From NCBI GenBank assembly GCA_026874595.1, contig CM049307.1:39412862-39476861 (forward strand): a DNA stretch of 64,000 bases, written 5' to 3'. A program made the translations under genes and the position numbers. Every line of letters starts with the position of its first letter. Within the stretch, counting starts at the first letter, position 1. Origin of the DNA: Sipunculus nudus. Its lineage: Eukaryota; Annelida; Sipuncula; Golfingiida; Sipunculidae. The notes under the pieces were generated by a model. That model ran no database searches, had not been told where the DNA came from, and saw nothing but the letters and a program-made list of their open reading frames with translations. This document shows positions 35,736-48,389 of this stretch, piece by piece.

Positions 35736-36949
35736 TGGGTCCTAAGGCATTAAATTGTTCAATGCAAAGGAAAATCTGAAACAAAGTCGGTTCATGTGGG
35801 GGGACCATTCCTGCTTCCTTTAATCAGAATGGACAATTTTTATATTTGCGGCCACCATGGACACCTGCATAAGTGTGCAAGGGATGTATATTTTATTTTA
35901 GGGTTAAATGACTCATTAGAACACCGCTTCTTTGATCCAGCAATGGTTTTAGAATCCCATTTCCACAATTTGACATGATGGGACTTTTGTTACAGATTTA
36001 ACTTTGTCTCCAAATCACAAAAAGAGGGAAATTCATCCCCAACAGAGATTTTGACTGCCATGGTGCTGACAAGCCACTATTAACTATCCTTGATTTTAAC
36101 CCTTTATTCTATGTGAAGCCCTAAAGACCAACATATATTCAGTATCTACTCACTCACTACTCACCAGGAACTCAGAATCTGCTCTCTACCCACTAGTGGT
36201 ATTAACTTATGAAATCATTGGTGTACCTGATTGCCAAACCATTAAGCTAATAAATACCCACAATAACATCAGTGGATCATAAAAAGGGGTCTAGTGCAAA
36301 ACAAACAATAAAATGTGTACACTGCATTATAATCACTTGACCTGGTCAGTCAATGAAATGCAAATACATGCTTTTGAGATACATGTAGTGTTGGTGTTTG
36401 TATTCTAGTGCATAAGAATTAAATTTTTACTGTATTTTAATATTTTAATTACATGAAATGTGATTCTGCATTTAGTGTTTTCATTTTCCTAGTTGAAAAT
36501 CCAACCCTGTTACCTTTTTTTTTCTTAATTCAGCAACATTTTACTCACTATTACTAGTAGGTGTAGAATGTCTGACACCTAGGCAGTAGACACTTATTGA
36601 TATCAGTTAAAGCATTGTCGGCTGCGCAGTGGATGGAGTGTGGACTGTCTAGGAATGTCGGCTGCTTAGACACTTCCTTTGATAATAGTCATTATTTACA
36701 TATTATAAGACGAATATATACTGCCATCTGGGGTCGATATCACGAATTAGATTCTGTTATGATATGAAGTTCTTTTATAGTTTAAATAACAAGCGTTTGT
36801 CTAACTTGCCTTGTCACATAGAATATGTATTAAAATATGCATCAAATATATCGGATCAGCTTAAATTAGACGTGAGCATTTTGACTGTAAGTAGTTAATA
36901 TTCAGCTCAAGACGTGTATAAAAGAAAAAAAGTGGTCAGTGGTGATGTA

Positions 36950-37040
36950 AAGTGCTGCCATCTGGCGTCGTGCGCGTCACTTCCGGCAACAAAGGCAATG
37001 CGGTGATGGATTGACAGCAGTGTAAACACATCAACACAAA
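36950..37040 (+). promoter_or_regulatory. Promoter/5'UTR of the FAM234 gene with ETS site and two mini-uORFs
   Basis: A strong ETS-type motif, CACTTCCGG (36978-36986), sits 55 bp upstream of the start codon in a CpG-richer patch with no TATA box, typical of broadly expressed genes. Two minimal upstream frames, ATG-CGG-TGA (36998-37006) and ATG-GAT-TGA (37006-37014), overlap by one base and precede the main ATG, which has AAA at -3 to -1. Whether they are transcribed depends on the unseen transcription start. Confidence 0.6.
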
Positions 37041-37065
37041 ATGCTGGGCAGGGTTTTCAAGCCAG
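37041..37065 (+). CDS. FAM234-type membrane protein, coding exon 1 (8 residues)
   Basis: The 25 coding bases give MLGRVFKP plus one base of a split codon, then a GTAGGC donor. The phase (1) matches the exon at 55577, and the joined N-terminus MLGRVFKPAPSRQTAQYAKL resembles the start of vertebrate FAM234 proteins (a short basic lead-in, then a Y..L segment and an acidic run). The ETS-bearing promoter immediately upstream supports it. Because it is so short, a gene finder without transcripts would miss it. The evidence is phase, context and family resemblance; a spliced transcript would prove it. Confidence 0.72.
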
Positions 37066-37449
37066 GTAGGCAAGTTGATCGTGATAAACAAATGTCGTGA
37101 TTAATATACACACGGGTAAACATATTAACTGTCAATTGAATCTTCGGTAGTACGTTTTGTCTTGAGTGGAGGGGGCAATCTGCCAGAATCTGGTGCCAGC
37201 ACTGTTCATTATAACATGAACACTTAGGACTCACTGACTGTCAGTGTAATCTGGTGGTCACCGACACAAGTGACAGCCAGGTGGATCAGTATGGGGTGGT
37301 GGAGGAGAGGGGGACGGGAGGGAGGGGAGGGGGCGTGGTGGGCGTGCCCCTTGTAGAGCAACAATAAACTGATAAATTCAGTTCTACAGGTTGGATAGAG
37401 AAAAACCCAAAAGAGGGTGATATTTATTGAGTGGATAGAGAGAAAAAAT

Positions 37450-37655
37450 CAGTGTTGTTAAGTTTTTCCCAGTGCGGTATTTACCAGCTGGTAAATACTG
37501 ATATTTACAGCCTTTGGAAAAACCTCTCAAAGTGGGAAAATGGGAAAAACTGGGAAAAACCTCTAATAATCTTATAAAAGGAGAGACCAGCAGATATCTG
37601 ACTGAATTAAAAGGAAATATCATCTCACACACACATATATATATATATCTATATA

Positions 37656-37696
<41 letters not shown>

Positions 37697-38405
37697 TTAA
37701 ACAAACATACTCAAATCACAAAACCAAGATATGAAAATATATGCATATATGTATATATGTATCATAATGTATGTGTATATCAGAGTTGGGTCCAGGTACT
37801 TTTAAAGTACTCGAGTACTAGTACTGAGTTCTTTAAAAGTACTCGAGAACAAGGATGGGTACTTTTGCACTTTTTTCAAAAGCACTCGAGTACGAGTACC
37901 AAGTACTCAAAATGTACTCATGAGTACTTAAATGTGTACTTTTTGTAACCAAACTTGTTTAATGATGTTATTGAATTAAATATATTCTCAGAAAGTTAAA
38001 ATTATTTTTATTAATGAAAACCCAGTACAAAATAAAAATATATACAATGTTGTGTTATACTTAATCAAGATACTGAGGCGAAATGTAAACCCTAGGGCAT
38101 ATAAACAGGCCATATACAGTTGAAATACTTAACACATTAACTTAATAAAGTAGGCAGTTTGCATATATCTTACTATAATATTCTAAAATAAACTATAACT
38201 AATATAATGAATTGAGATTAAAGGGTATTTAGAAAAATATGAAACACCCAAAAGTACTCATGAAGTACTCATATGAGTACTGAATACTTTCAAAGTACTT
38301 GAGTACAAGTACGAGTACTTTTGTGATTTTTAAAAAGTACTCAGGTATGAGTACTGAGTACTCAAAAAAGTACTCATTAGTACGAGTACTTTTGGACCCA
38401 ACTCT

Positions 38406-38458
<53 letters not shown>

Positions 38459-38652
38459 GCACACATATAATTTCAACATTAAACAGAATTAATTAACTAT
38501 ACATCATTATACTCTCTCAAAAATTTTGATCAGACATTTTCCCCAGTAATTCCTGGTACTAACCAGTTTTCCCCCAGTTATTCCCAATTAATCCCGGGTT
38601 TTTCCCACTGTCCCGGAAAAACTAGTTTTTCCTGGGAAAAATAACAACCCTG
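37450..38652. mobile_element. hAT-like element with perfect 8-bp target duplication, carrying a second element
   Basis: Terminal inverted repeats are CAGTGTTGTTAAGTTTTTCC at the left and, read inward, CAGGGTTGTTATTTTTCCCA at the right. The flanks are identical 8-mers, gaaaaaat, at 37442-37449 and 38653-38660. Subterminal regions are full of TTTTTCCCAG/CTGGGAAAAA. It is non-coding apart from microsatellite frames. The element at 37781-38406 and (TA)n runs are inserted inside. Confidence 0.88.
37781..38406. mobile_element. hAT-like element rich in AGTACT, nested
   Basis: The ends are inverted: CAGAGTTGGGTCCAGGTACT at the left and, inward from the right, CAGAGTTGGGTCCAAAAGTA. Flanking 8-mers gtgtatat and ggatatat match at 6 of 8 positions and lie in a TA-rich microsatellite, so the duplication is likely but not exact. 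The subterminal 100 bp on both sides repeats AGTACTCGAGTACT-like palindromes many times. The (TA)n runs at 37637-37692 and 38410-38445 flank it. Confidence 0.8.
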
Positions 38653-39824
38653 GAAAAAATAGATAGTGGATTAGAATACAAATAGGTCCATGATTGATGC
38701 CAGAGTCAAGAGCTGCAATTGTTAAAATCAAACTGCAGGTTATATATATATATTTAATATAATATGGAATATAAGAAGATTTGGGCCAGGTACTTGTCAC
38801 AGTCCCAAGTACAGGTCCAAGTATATGCTTATTAATAATAGGTCGATGTAGAGGGGATGTATATAGGTGATGAAATAAACGTGATGTAAAAAGACCACTG
38901 TGATGTCATTACTACTAATTGTCAAGTGGATGTGTTTTTAGTCCGTCATCTTAGGTCGTCACTGACATGTCACAAGACTGGGTACATCTGATCTGTCATT
39001 TTCCCTTCTAAATTAACCTTATGGAATCCATACAGAGAGCATTATTTTGCTGGTAGATAATCGCGACATTTGTATGATTTGCCTCTGAGGTACTTAAAGG
39101 TAAGCAAGCCTTAATGAATTTTATAAAAACTATCAGGAATAAAACAAGTGGAAAGGGGTGCTCGAACTGAATATAGCTACAGGTCCAAGTACTTTCAAAA
39201 GTACCAGGGCACAGGGACATTTTAGTTTTCCTTTACAGTACTGATACTGCAGGCCTTTCAGCATCTTCAGCTATTATCATTCATATAATGAAATCATAAA
39301 AAAAAGAATATATTCATAACACTCATTGATCTTATAATATACAGAGTACAAGCTGTTTCAAGTGTAGCATACTGCATACATATATTGTAGCCATTATTAT
39401 ACCATACCATTACCTACTAAAATGACAAGCCATCATACAGGTCTGTATATGACATGGCTTAACAATAATGGAACTAGGTTGATAAGATTGGGCTAGGAGA
39501 ACATAAAAATCAAGTATTTTGTTGAGTAATTAACAGCTCTCAGAAGTTCATGTTTCTGTTGAAGGAGTCCAGTGATGGGCTGAATAATTTTGGGTTGGTG
39601 CGGTCTTGTAACCAGTAGCAGTTTAACTCTTTAACATCTGTATAGTTCAGCGATGTTAGGCAAGATTGGGAATGAGTGAGCAACAGCCACTAAATCTGGA
39701 AGGTTAATCTATTTGTCAGGAGAACGTGTACTTGGTTAATTTCTTTTGTGTGAAATTCCTCAAGTCAAGCAGTAGACTAACGTCTTACTAATGAACAGTG
39801 CAAGACTTTGTTTGTAGTTTTTAA

Positions 39825-40363
39825 CTATGGTCCGTTTCATCCCCTCATGTCCACCTGTTTTTTGCTATGAAAATTTTTATTATAAAATTTCATTATAAGG
39901 GAAACAATTCATTGTAGGTTAGAGGATCAAAGGACTTAATTTTCAACAAGGTAAATAAATACCTATATTTAAGAAACAGAATTATTTGAAAACATGAGAA
40001 ATCAGTCTACATTTTACAACATATCAGACTCAATTATGGCGGTCGAGGTCATTGGTCACATGCAAAAACAGCCTCAGTTTACAGCTGCTGATTGGATGAT
40101 GTTATGTACACAATCTAAACAATTTAACCAGCTAAAATAAAAAATGAAAGATGGCTACTCATACAGGGACACATCATATCTGCCAGATCATTGTGAAGAG
40201 GCCAAAAAGCTGTGAAACATAACCTGTACATATATTAAAAAATTCTTAAATAACATATAAGGTTTTCACTTTCATATGTAGTTTTCTAGGAAATTATTGG
40301 AAAATATCAACTTTAAAGAAAATCTCCAAAAACAGTGGACACAGGTCAGTGGAATGGAGTATA
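39825..40363. mobile_element. TIR element family 1, copy 3 (MITE-like)
   Basis: The left end is TATGGTCCGTTTCATCCCC then TCATGTCCACCTG; the right end is CAGGTCAGTGGAATGGAGTA. It matches copy 2 over almost its whole length, including CAAGGTAAATAAATACCTA, GGTCATTGGTCACATGCAAA and AGATGGCTACTCAT. Non-coding. Confidence 0.85.
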
Positions 40364-40458
40364 ACTGTAACTAGGGCTGTAATGATACATTATCTCATGA
40401 TACCATACAAATAAAATAAAAATGGATTATTTTGAATTAAACCAGATCTAAGACTATA

Positions 40459-41400
40459 CAGTCGCGACTTGACATTCCGACCCTTAACAATCCGGAAACC
40501 TTGCAATCCGACGGTATTTTGCAATAAACGAACGGGACCCATAGAAATTAGCCTTGACAAACCGACAGCCTTGGATTCTGACTCCGACATGACATTTCCC
40601 GACACAAACAAGGATACCGACGTATTGTCTGACTTGACAATCCGACCGGTATATTGTCCTTTGATGTCAGTCGTCGGGCTCGTGCACACAGCACCCTGAT
40701 CAATTAGGCGTGAAATGCAGTGATGCGTATTGTTCTAACTGTACATGAGAACCAATTATTGAGTCAATTTGGCTCACTAATTAAGTCAGTTTACATCCGT
40801 ATGTGGCACACATGAACCTCTTGGTGTGTGAAATACCCGCAGGTGGAGAATTGTGGTGGGGACCTTTTCCAGGCACTTAACAGCGCGGACCACGTGACCG
40901 CGGAGCGATACCTCGTATACCTCGATACCTTGTTTAGAAAAGTCTGTGAAAATGAAAAATAAAAGAACAAGATACCAGACAGATATGCTTGCATTCTCTA
41001 GACGCACATGAACTTAGTAGATCAACTGCTGGTTCAAATATATACATTTAGTTAATGTTTGTTCAGAAATATAAGCATATCTCATAATTGTAGAATCTGC
41101 ATAGGTCGTCAATCTTGACGAACGTAGTATATATAGACACGTATATAAAGAAATAAAAAGAGTACTCAATGACGGATGTTTTTTTATTTTCTAATTCACA
41201 TTAATCATAACAATATCATAGGGCCTATACGTAGTTTATTATAACAAAATAATTAATGAATTATAACAAGTCCTCCAAACATTTAGGTAACATTGTATCT
41301 TTACCCTCCGTCACCTTTATTGATTTGACAGTCTGACAGCCTTGCAATCCGACGTAAATTAGCGAATTACATTTAGTGTCGGATTATCAAGTCACGACTG
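40459..41400. mobile_element. pogo/mariner-like non-autonomous element with TA duplication
   Basis: Terminal repeats are CAGTCGCGACTTGACATTCC at the left and CAGTCGTGACTTGATAATCC at the right (inward); 20 of the first 23 positions match. TA lies at 40457-40458 and 41401-41402. A motif close to TTGACAATCCGAC is iterated five or six times in the left 180 bp and again in the right arm, probably transposase-binding sites. Length is 942 bp with no transposase frame. Confidence 0.85.
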
Positions 41401-41846
41401 TAATTGATGATATCAGTACCTTATTTGACTCTGTATCTGATGTGTCGATGCACTGGTGAATCCTTACAGCTCTATGGATAACTGAGACTTCAGTCAAATG
41501 ATATGGCCCTGAAAATAGAGCATTATCTTCAATCTGACTAGCATTTATATAAATTGTGTGAAGCAACACAACTTGCCAGATGTATTAATATATTAAAAAA
41601 ACTCCCAAGTTTTTGAAGCAACCAGAGAGAAAGATCATCTTTTTTGAGATGATTTTCTTATATGTTTGGATTTTGGCTAGCTGTCACATGCTGTTATCTA
41701 TATATATATATACCATTACCTCAATAATCTTGGTTTTCTTAGCATTTTCTGAGCAAATTAGATCATACATTACCGGCTTCAATATCATCAAAAAGATATC
41801 TTATCCAGTGGGGATAAGTACCTATAATAATATTAATAGTATTTTA

Positions 41847-43720
41847 AGCTCAGCTGACTGAAAGTCATCTCAGCTTTAGTGATCACCCTTTGTCCGGCGT
41901 CCGGCCGTCAGTTAACAGGGCACAAAATGTAACTGTTTGACCTAGAAACTTCTAATTGAACATCCAGGGATGTCCGGGGCAAATCTCCTTGGAAACCCCA
42001 AATTAGGTCATGGTGACCTATATTTTGTGACTTACGGGCCGAAAACATGATTTTGAGCACCCAAACAGTCAGACAGGGCACAAATTGTATCCATTAGGCC
42101 TAGAATCCTCTAACCTGACATTAAAAAAGATCCTAGGCAAATATCCATGGAAACCTGAAACTAGGTCACTGTGACCTATATTCTCCGATCTATAGGGAAA
42201 AGATGTCATATGAGCCTCCTGAATGTCACATGGGCACAAATCTTAATTATTTGACCTAGATTCTTCTTACTGTCTATCCAGAGAGGTCCTTGGCAAATCT
42301 CCTTGGAAACCTGAAATTAGGTCATGGTGACCTATATTTTGTGACCTACAGGCCATAAACATGATTTTGAGCAACCAGACAGTCAGATAGGGCACAATTT
42401 GTATCCATTAGGCCTAGAAACCTCATAAATTGCATTAAGGTAGATCTGAGGCAATTGTTCTTGGAAACCTGAAATTAGGTCACCATGACCTATATTCTGT
42501 GACCTATAGGAAAAGATGTTGTATAAACACCCTAAATGTCAGATGGCCACAAATCCCATCTGTTAGGCCTAGAATCTTCTCACACAATATCTTGGGAGGT
42601 TCTAGGAAAATCTCCTTGGAAACCTAAAATTAGGTCATGGTGACCTATAATTTGTGACCTACAGGTCAAAAGCATGATTTAAGGTACCCTGAATGTCAGA
42701 TGGGCACAAATTTTTTCTGTTAGGCCTAGAATCTTTTAACGCAACATCCTGGGAGGTCCTAGGCAAATCTCCTTGGAAACTTGAAATAAGGTCATGGTTA
42801 CCTACATTTTGTGACCTACAGGCCGAAAACAGGATAATGAGCATCCAGAAAGTCAGGCAGGGCACACATTGTATTTGTTAGGCCTAGAATCTTCATATGT
42901 AACTTTCTCAAATATTCATGGCAAAGGTCCATGGTATACTGAAATTAGGTCCCTATGACCTATTTTTTGTGACCTATAGGAAAAGAAGTCATATTAGCAC
43001 CTAGACAGTAAAACAGGGTACAAATTGTATTTATTAGGCCTAGAATGTTCTAATGTAACATTGAGGGAGGTCCTAGTCAGATGTCCTAGGAAACCTGAAA
43101 TTAGGTCATGGTGACCCATATTCTGTTGGGCTGAAAAATGATTTTGAGCACCAAGACAGAAAAGGCAAAAAATGTATCCATTAGTCCTAGAATCACAATA
43201 TCCTGGGAGATTCTAGGCAAATCTCCTTTGAAACCTGAATTTAGGTCATGGGTTACCTATATTTTGTGACCTTCAGGCAGAAAACAGGATTTTGAGCACC
43301 CAGAAAGTCAGATAGGCCTAATGTTGTATATGTTTGGCCTAGAATCTACTAATGTGACATTCTGAGTTGTCCTTGGCAAATGTCCTTGGAAAACTGAAAT
43401 TAGGTCACCATGACCTATATTTTGCGACCTTTAGGAAAAAATGTCATACCCAGACAGACTGGGCACAAATTGTATTCAATAGGTAATAGAATCTTCTTAC
43501 GCAACATCCTAGGAGGTTCTAGGCAAACCTCCTTGAAAACCTGAAATTAGGTCATGGTGACCTATATTCTGCAAGCTACTGACCAGAAACATGATTTTTA
43601 GCAGTCGGACAGGACACAAATTGTATCCACTAGAGCTAGACTCTTCTAACATGACATTGAGGAAGTCCTTGGCAATTCTCCTTTAGACACCTGAAATTGG
43701 ATCATGGTGAGCTTTATATT
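41847..43720 (+). mobile_element. Family B element with about twelve 153-bp units
   Basis: The 5' end is AAGCTCAGCTGACTGAAAGT (TGACT/AGTCA stem, loop GAA), then TTTGTCCGGCGTCCGGCCG. Units start near 41929, 42078, 42232, 42390, 42546, 42703, 42862, 43015, 43163, 43313, 43459 and 43614, each with GGGCACAAATTGTATCC-like, GGCCTAGAATCTTC and CTGAAATTAGGTCATGGTGA blocks. The mean spacing is about 153 bp. No 3' hairpin is found; the array decays near 43720. Confidence 0.85.
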
Positions 43721-45662
43721 CTGCTAGCTAAGCCAGACTTTTTTAATTCTTTGGTTTACGAACATGTTTGACTAAAGTGATAGGTAGGAGGTAGGGAAAA
43801 AAAAAAAAATGGAACAAACCTGGATACTGGTGTTTGTGAATCCTGTATTGTACAGTTGGGTTATAAAATTCATTTTTTAAATGGCACTATATTAACCTAT
43901 ATAAAATATATAAAATAATATATAAAAATTAAAAAATTATCATCCTCTTGAGTTTTCCACATGAATCATGCGTGTGCCTTGTTATTTCAAGCCATTAAAA
44001 TGTCATTGAAGGTAAAATAATGACAAATAAAAGTTTAAACAGTAACACTTATAAATGATTTCATACGCACCTGAAATAAAACTTCAGTCACTGCCCATTG
44101 TCAATTAAGTGAACTGTCTTTTTTATAGTTTTACAAATTAAAGATCAGTCAAATACTTTAAAAAAATACAAAATAATATATTTTTGTCATATATACAAGG
44201 AGAAAACTAAATATTCACTGCTAGCATGATAGACTGCAGTTTTTATTTTTCCGTCGTGAATGACAGTAACAATGACAATATGCAACTTGCAGTTATTTGC
44301 CTATTGTTTATCAAAAATTCAAATGTCAACAACATGGAACTCGAAGTTGTTTGATTCATGACCATGACCTTTTCTTTTTTGTGTTGCGCATGTTTGATAG
44401 TCCTTTGAATATACAACAACTGCTAATAAAGTGAGGTTACCTTTGGAGATCACATTGAATAATTCAACTATTTTAAAAGTTTAAAAAGTATTAATAATCT
44501 TTATTTATTAATAAAGATCTGCATTTCTTACCACGGCCGTGAAAGTACGTACCGTACTCAGTTTAATATGCCGTCAGGCGTCACTTGGCCACTGTCAGTC
44601 CGGTATTGCTTTTCGGCATCCATACTCATCAAAGCTTCCATCACATCCGTTTGGAACAATTAAATGAATCCTTTCAAAGTTTCTGCATTTTAAATGGCTT
44701 TCATTTTAGCTTGCTTTTGTTTTGACTGTAAAAATACCCACAAAACCTACGCTTCACATAAACCCGCGCCACTAAGACTACAGATAGTCGGAAATCCTGC
44801 AGAAACCCTGAGAATTCCTGGAGTCTTAAAAGAAAACATGACGACCTGGCCTGATGCAGTATATAATTTCATCTGTTCAGTAATTTTCTTTTAAGCGTCA
44901 CAAGACTACGTTTTTTAGTTTTGACAGGTTAAAACTTTTTAAGAGTAAATTTGTGAAACTTAGCCAATTTGCAGTAATAAATAGTGTCTGACTTTGAGTG
45001 CAATAATCAGTATTAAGAAGTAAATTTGTTTGTATATCTAGCAAGTTATTAACAGTGGAAAGCTGGTAAAGCCGCTATGCAACCAAACTAATTTTCTTTT
45101 CTAATTCACATCTATCTAAAACAAATATGCTTAACGAGGTAAATATGACAGAAACGCTGGTTTAAAAATGTACTGTAGTGCAGAAAACTCTCCAAGAATT
45201 CTCAATTTCCCTGCTGAACCTTTTGACTACTTGATGGCCAATCAATTGCATTTATGGCCCAAGGATACCCTATTGTGATTGGCTTAAACCCTCCCTCTCT
45301 CATTACGAAAGTGACCTTAGCCAATTAATTAGCCAATCATAAGAGTTCTAACGTTTGAGGTGATCTAATACACACGGTCACTGAACATTTCATTTGTCAA
45401 CAACCGTGTTGGATTCGGCGACGCAATATAAAAGGAAAAAAAAGTCAAAATGCCAATTTTATTTTTTTTCTGAAATGAGGATGTCGGAGGTCGGCGGGTT
45501 TATAAACCGAAAAATTGAAAAAATTCTGGCCCTATGGACCAGAAACATGATGTTGAGCACCCAGACAGACAGGGTACAAATTGTATCCATTTTCCTTGGA
45601 ACCCTGTATTGTGAAATCCATGGTATTACTGGGCAGCTCTTCTATGAATCCTGAATTTTTTA

Positions 45663-48293
45663 TTAGCTCAGCTGACTATAAGTCATCTGAGCTATAGTCG
45701 TGGTCCATTGTCCGTCGTCCGTCCGTCTGTCCGTCCGTCCGTCCGTCGTGCCGTCCGTAGATGTGGCACGTTTTGAAACCGTAAGACCTAGGAATCCAAA
45801 ATTCGGCATAATGTTAGATGTCCCCAAGATCTCCTACCAAGCCGAAAACTGGGTCTTTTCGACTTCGTTCCTTTGAAAAATTAAGGAAAAACCTCAATTT
45901 TTTATTAAAAACCTATTTTCACACTTCAGGACTGCCTAATATTAAAACCACTCATCTGTTTTTCCTCATATTTACCATAGATATTCCTCTATATAGTTCC
46001 TATGTACATTCAAGAAATTGTCTGTATTATATAATTTAAAAAAGTTATGGACCCAAACATAATGCATTTTGTAAAAAATCAGGAAAGATATTTGATCACT
46101 TAACACAAAACATGTTAAAGCTATGGACCTTTTTTCCAGTAATATAACTTTAATTAATCAAAATTAAATTTTATACCCAAAATTAGATGAAAATCTTTTA
46201 AATTTTTTAAAATATTAATAAAAATAAAAAATTGGTACCTTAAATTTTGCCCAACTTTGACCATGGCACGTTTTTTCCTGTAAGTACTGTGGATTTAATT
46301 TTCACAGCATGATTTTGCTATCTTTACAACTGTTAACACCAAAAATTAGAAACCAGTTGATCAAAAACTGTAGATTTTATTCAGGTTTTCAAGCACCATG
46401 TAACATATTTTTTACATCAAGCTAGTGTTATGCAGTTTGCAAGAGCTCAGCTCCCCAGCTTCAGCTCTTAGTTCCTTAAATTCGGCATACAGCTAGATGT
46501 CTCCAAAATCCCCAACCATGCCAAGAATTTGGTCACTAGGACTTAATACCTTCAAGATATTATTGAAAAACTTCATTTTTCCATTAAAAACCCATTGTTA
46601 CACTTCAAGACTGCCTAATATCAAAACCACTGATCTGACTTTAATCATAAATAATATACATATTTTTCATTCTCTATGCACATGCCAGAATGATATCAGT
46701 ATTGCATATTTGTTTTAAATTAGGGCCCAAACATAATGCACTTTGTAAAAAATCAAGAAATATATTTACTCCCTTAAAAAGGAGATTTCTGAAGCTAGAG
46801 ATTTTTTGTCAGGGATGTAACATTATTTAATCAAGATTCAATTGAATACCCAAAATTAGTTATGAATTTTTCAAATTTTATAAGTTATTAGTATAAATGT
46901 AAAATTAGTACCTTAAATTTTGCCCAACTTTGACCATGGCACGTTTGTTTCCTGTGAGCACTGTTGATATAATTTTCATATCATGCACACATAAGGATTT
47001 CAGCTTAAAATTTTAGAAAGCTGAAAGAAATTGGCCAAAAATTGTAGCTTTTATTAATGTTTTTATGAGACCCTGTCAGACTTTGGCTCTCTCAAGCCCC
47101 TCTTGAGTCACCTGTATGTTGACCTTGTTGAACTTTCAGCAAATTATGCATGCTTGAGGCGAGGCATACACGGGGGGAATCCAGGCAGCTTATGGCCAGC
47201 CACAGTTGATCCAGGTGTCCAACCCAACTCATCTAGTAGTTTTAACCAACTACATAACAATAAACAATAAATTAATAAATTTTTATTGGTTTTGTAATAA
47301 TAAATTAAAGAAAAATAGAAAAGGAATTTGTTAGTTTATAATAACAGGAAATTAACTTGCAGTTACTGATGATATAAGAATCTTGTATCGATGGATAGAA
47401 TGTCACGTATTCCAAATAACACCATGCAGTCACCTATGGTATTTTTCAGTTCAATTTTAATGATAAAGAAGTAAATCATATTATTCATTACTAATCATTA
47501 GGGATCATATGATGGAAATTAATGATAGACAAAGATGCAGTTGATAATATTAATCTAGATTCCTACTGTGTCTAGTGTGTACATTGATGTGAAAATAGTC
47601 CAAAATGAATTTATTACAGTTATTTTTTAATATAAATAAAAGCCATAAAACCAGGTACTTATGATCATTATTTAAATGTGTGAATTTTGTATATTCTGGA
47701 TTCTCAACATCATTGTTTGGTGAAAACTGAATAAATACCAGACATGGTGCGAATACTTTGTAATTGTATTTAAATACGAATATGATTATGTAATCCATTA
47801 TAAATTTCTTGCATAAAGAATGGGAATTCAGGTAAAAATGAAAGTATATGAATACCAGTGCAAATACTTTCAAAATGTATTCATGAATGCATTCATGAAT
47901 ATATTCTTTAATATTATTTTAATAATCATTTCAGTTATATTTCATTTTAAAAAATCATGATTCTCTTATTATTTTAATAAAAATTATATTAGGGACAATA
48001 TTTGTAATTTTTTTTAATTAATAGTTAAACCCTTATATTATATATTCTGCTTATAATTTATATGGCCAAGTCAAAATCTGTGTGACAATAGTACTCCATT
48101 TGTTAATAAAATAAATGAAATCAATCCTCTTCCCTGTCTCCAAAGGTACTATCAAAGTCATACATAAGCTAAACAACAACAACTCATAATACAGCTTATA
48201 TTTATTACCACACAAAACCAGCATGTGCCTCATTTCTAAATAATATTTTTAATCATATATAACAGCTGAGCGTCGTGACCCATAGGTCCCTTG
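45663..48293 (+). mobile_element. Family B element with long (about 670-bp) units
   Basis: The 5' hairpin at 45665-45693 (AGCTCAG/CTGAGCT, TGACT/AGTCA) is followed by GTCCGTCGTCCGTCCGTCTG and more GTCC. Units with GTGGCACGTTTTGAAACC-like blocks start near 45766, 46264 and 46936, and the GACTGCCTAATATTAAAACC block recurs. A 3' end, CAGCTGAGCGTCGTGACCC, hairpin GACC-CATA-GGTC (48277-48288) and CTTG, lies at 48263-48293. The 47110-48260 stretch is AT-rich with no clear units, so attribution of this 3' end to this 5' end is likely, not proved. Confidence 0.65.
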
Positions 48294-48389
48294 TTTTCTG
48301 TCCATTATTCAACACAGTTTCATTAGCCATAGGCTATTCTCACAGACAATATATAACAATAATAAAAGAAATGAGCACCCAGTCAAATT

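Larger units (their letters stand above)
33909..36646. mobile_element. Inverted-repeat-bounded element (94-bp arms) holding a nested pogo-like element
   Basis: Arms at 33909-34002 and 36553-36646 are imperfect inverted copies of each other. Both start CAGTCCACAC and share CCACTGCGCAGCCGACAATG and TTTAACTGATATCA, with roughly 85% identity by eye. TA precedes the left arm, but the right arm is followed by TC, so no target duplication is proved. The interior contains a (TA)n run, a second nested element (34090-35391) and a 95-bp tandem duplication. No transposase frame was seen. Confidence 0.65.

Noticed and set aside
37514-37948. 144-codon plus-strand frame
   Set aside because: It crosses a (TA)n microsatellite and two nested transposon ends; the tyrosine/isoleucine run is the microsatellite.
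41847-43720. CRISPR-like array of regular 153-bp repeats
   Set aside because: The units are contiguous diverged tandem repeats without spacers, in a eukaryotic intron, and belong to family B.
44555-44641. Short minus-strand ATG frame (28 codons) followed by a GTACGT donor-like site
   Set aside because: There is no partner exon and no family resemblance, so the pattern is too short to support.
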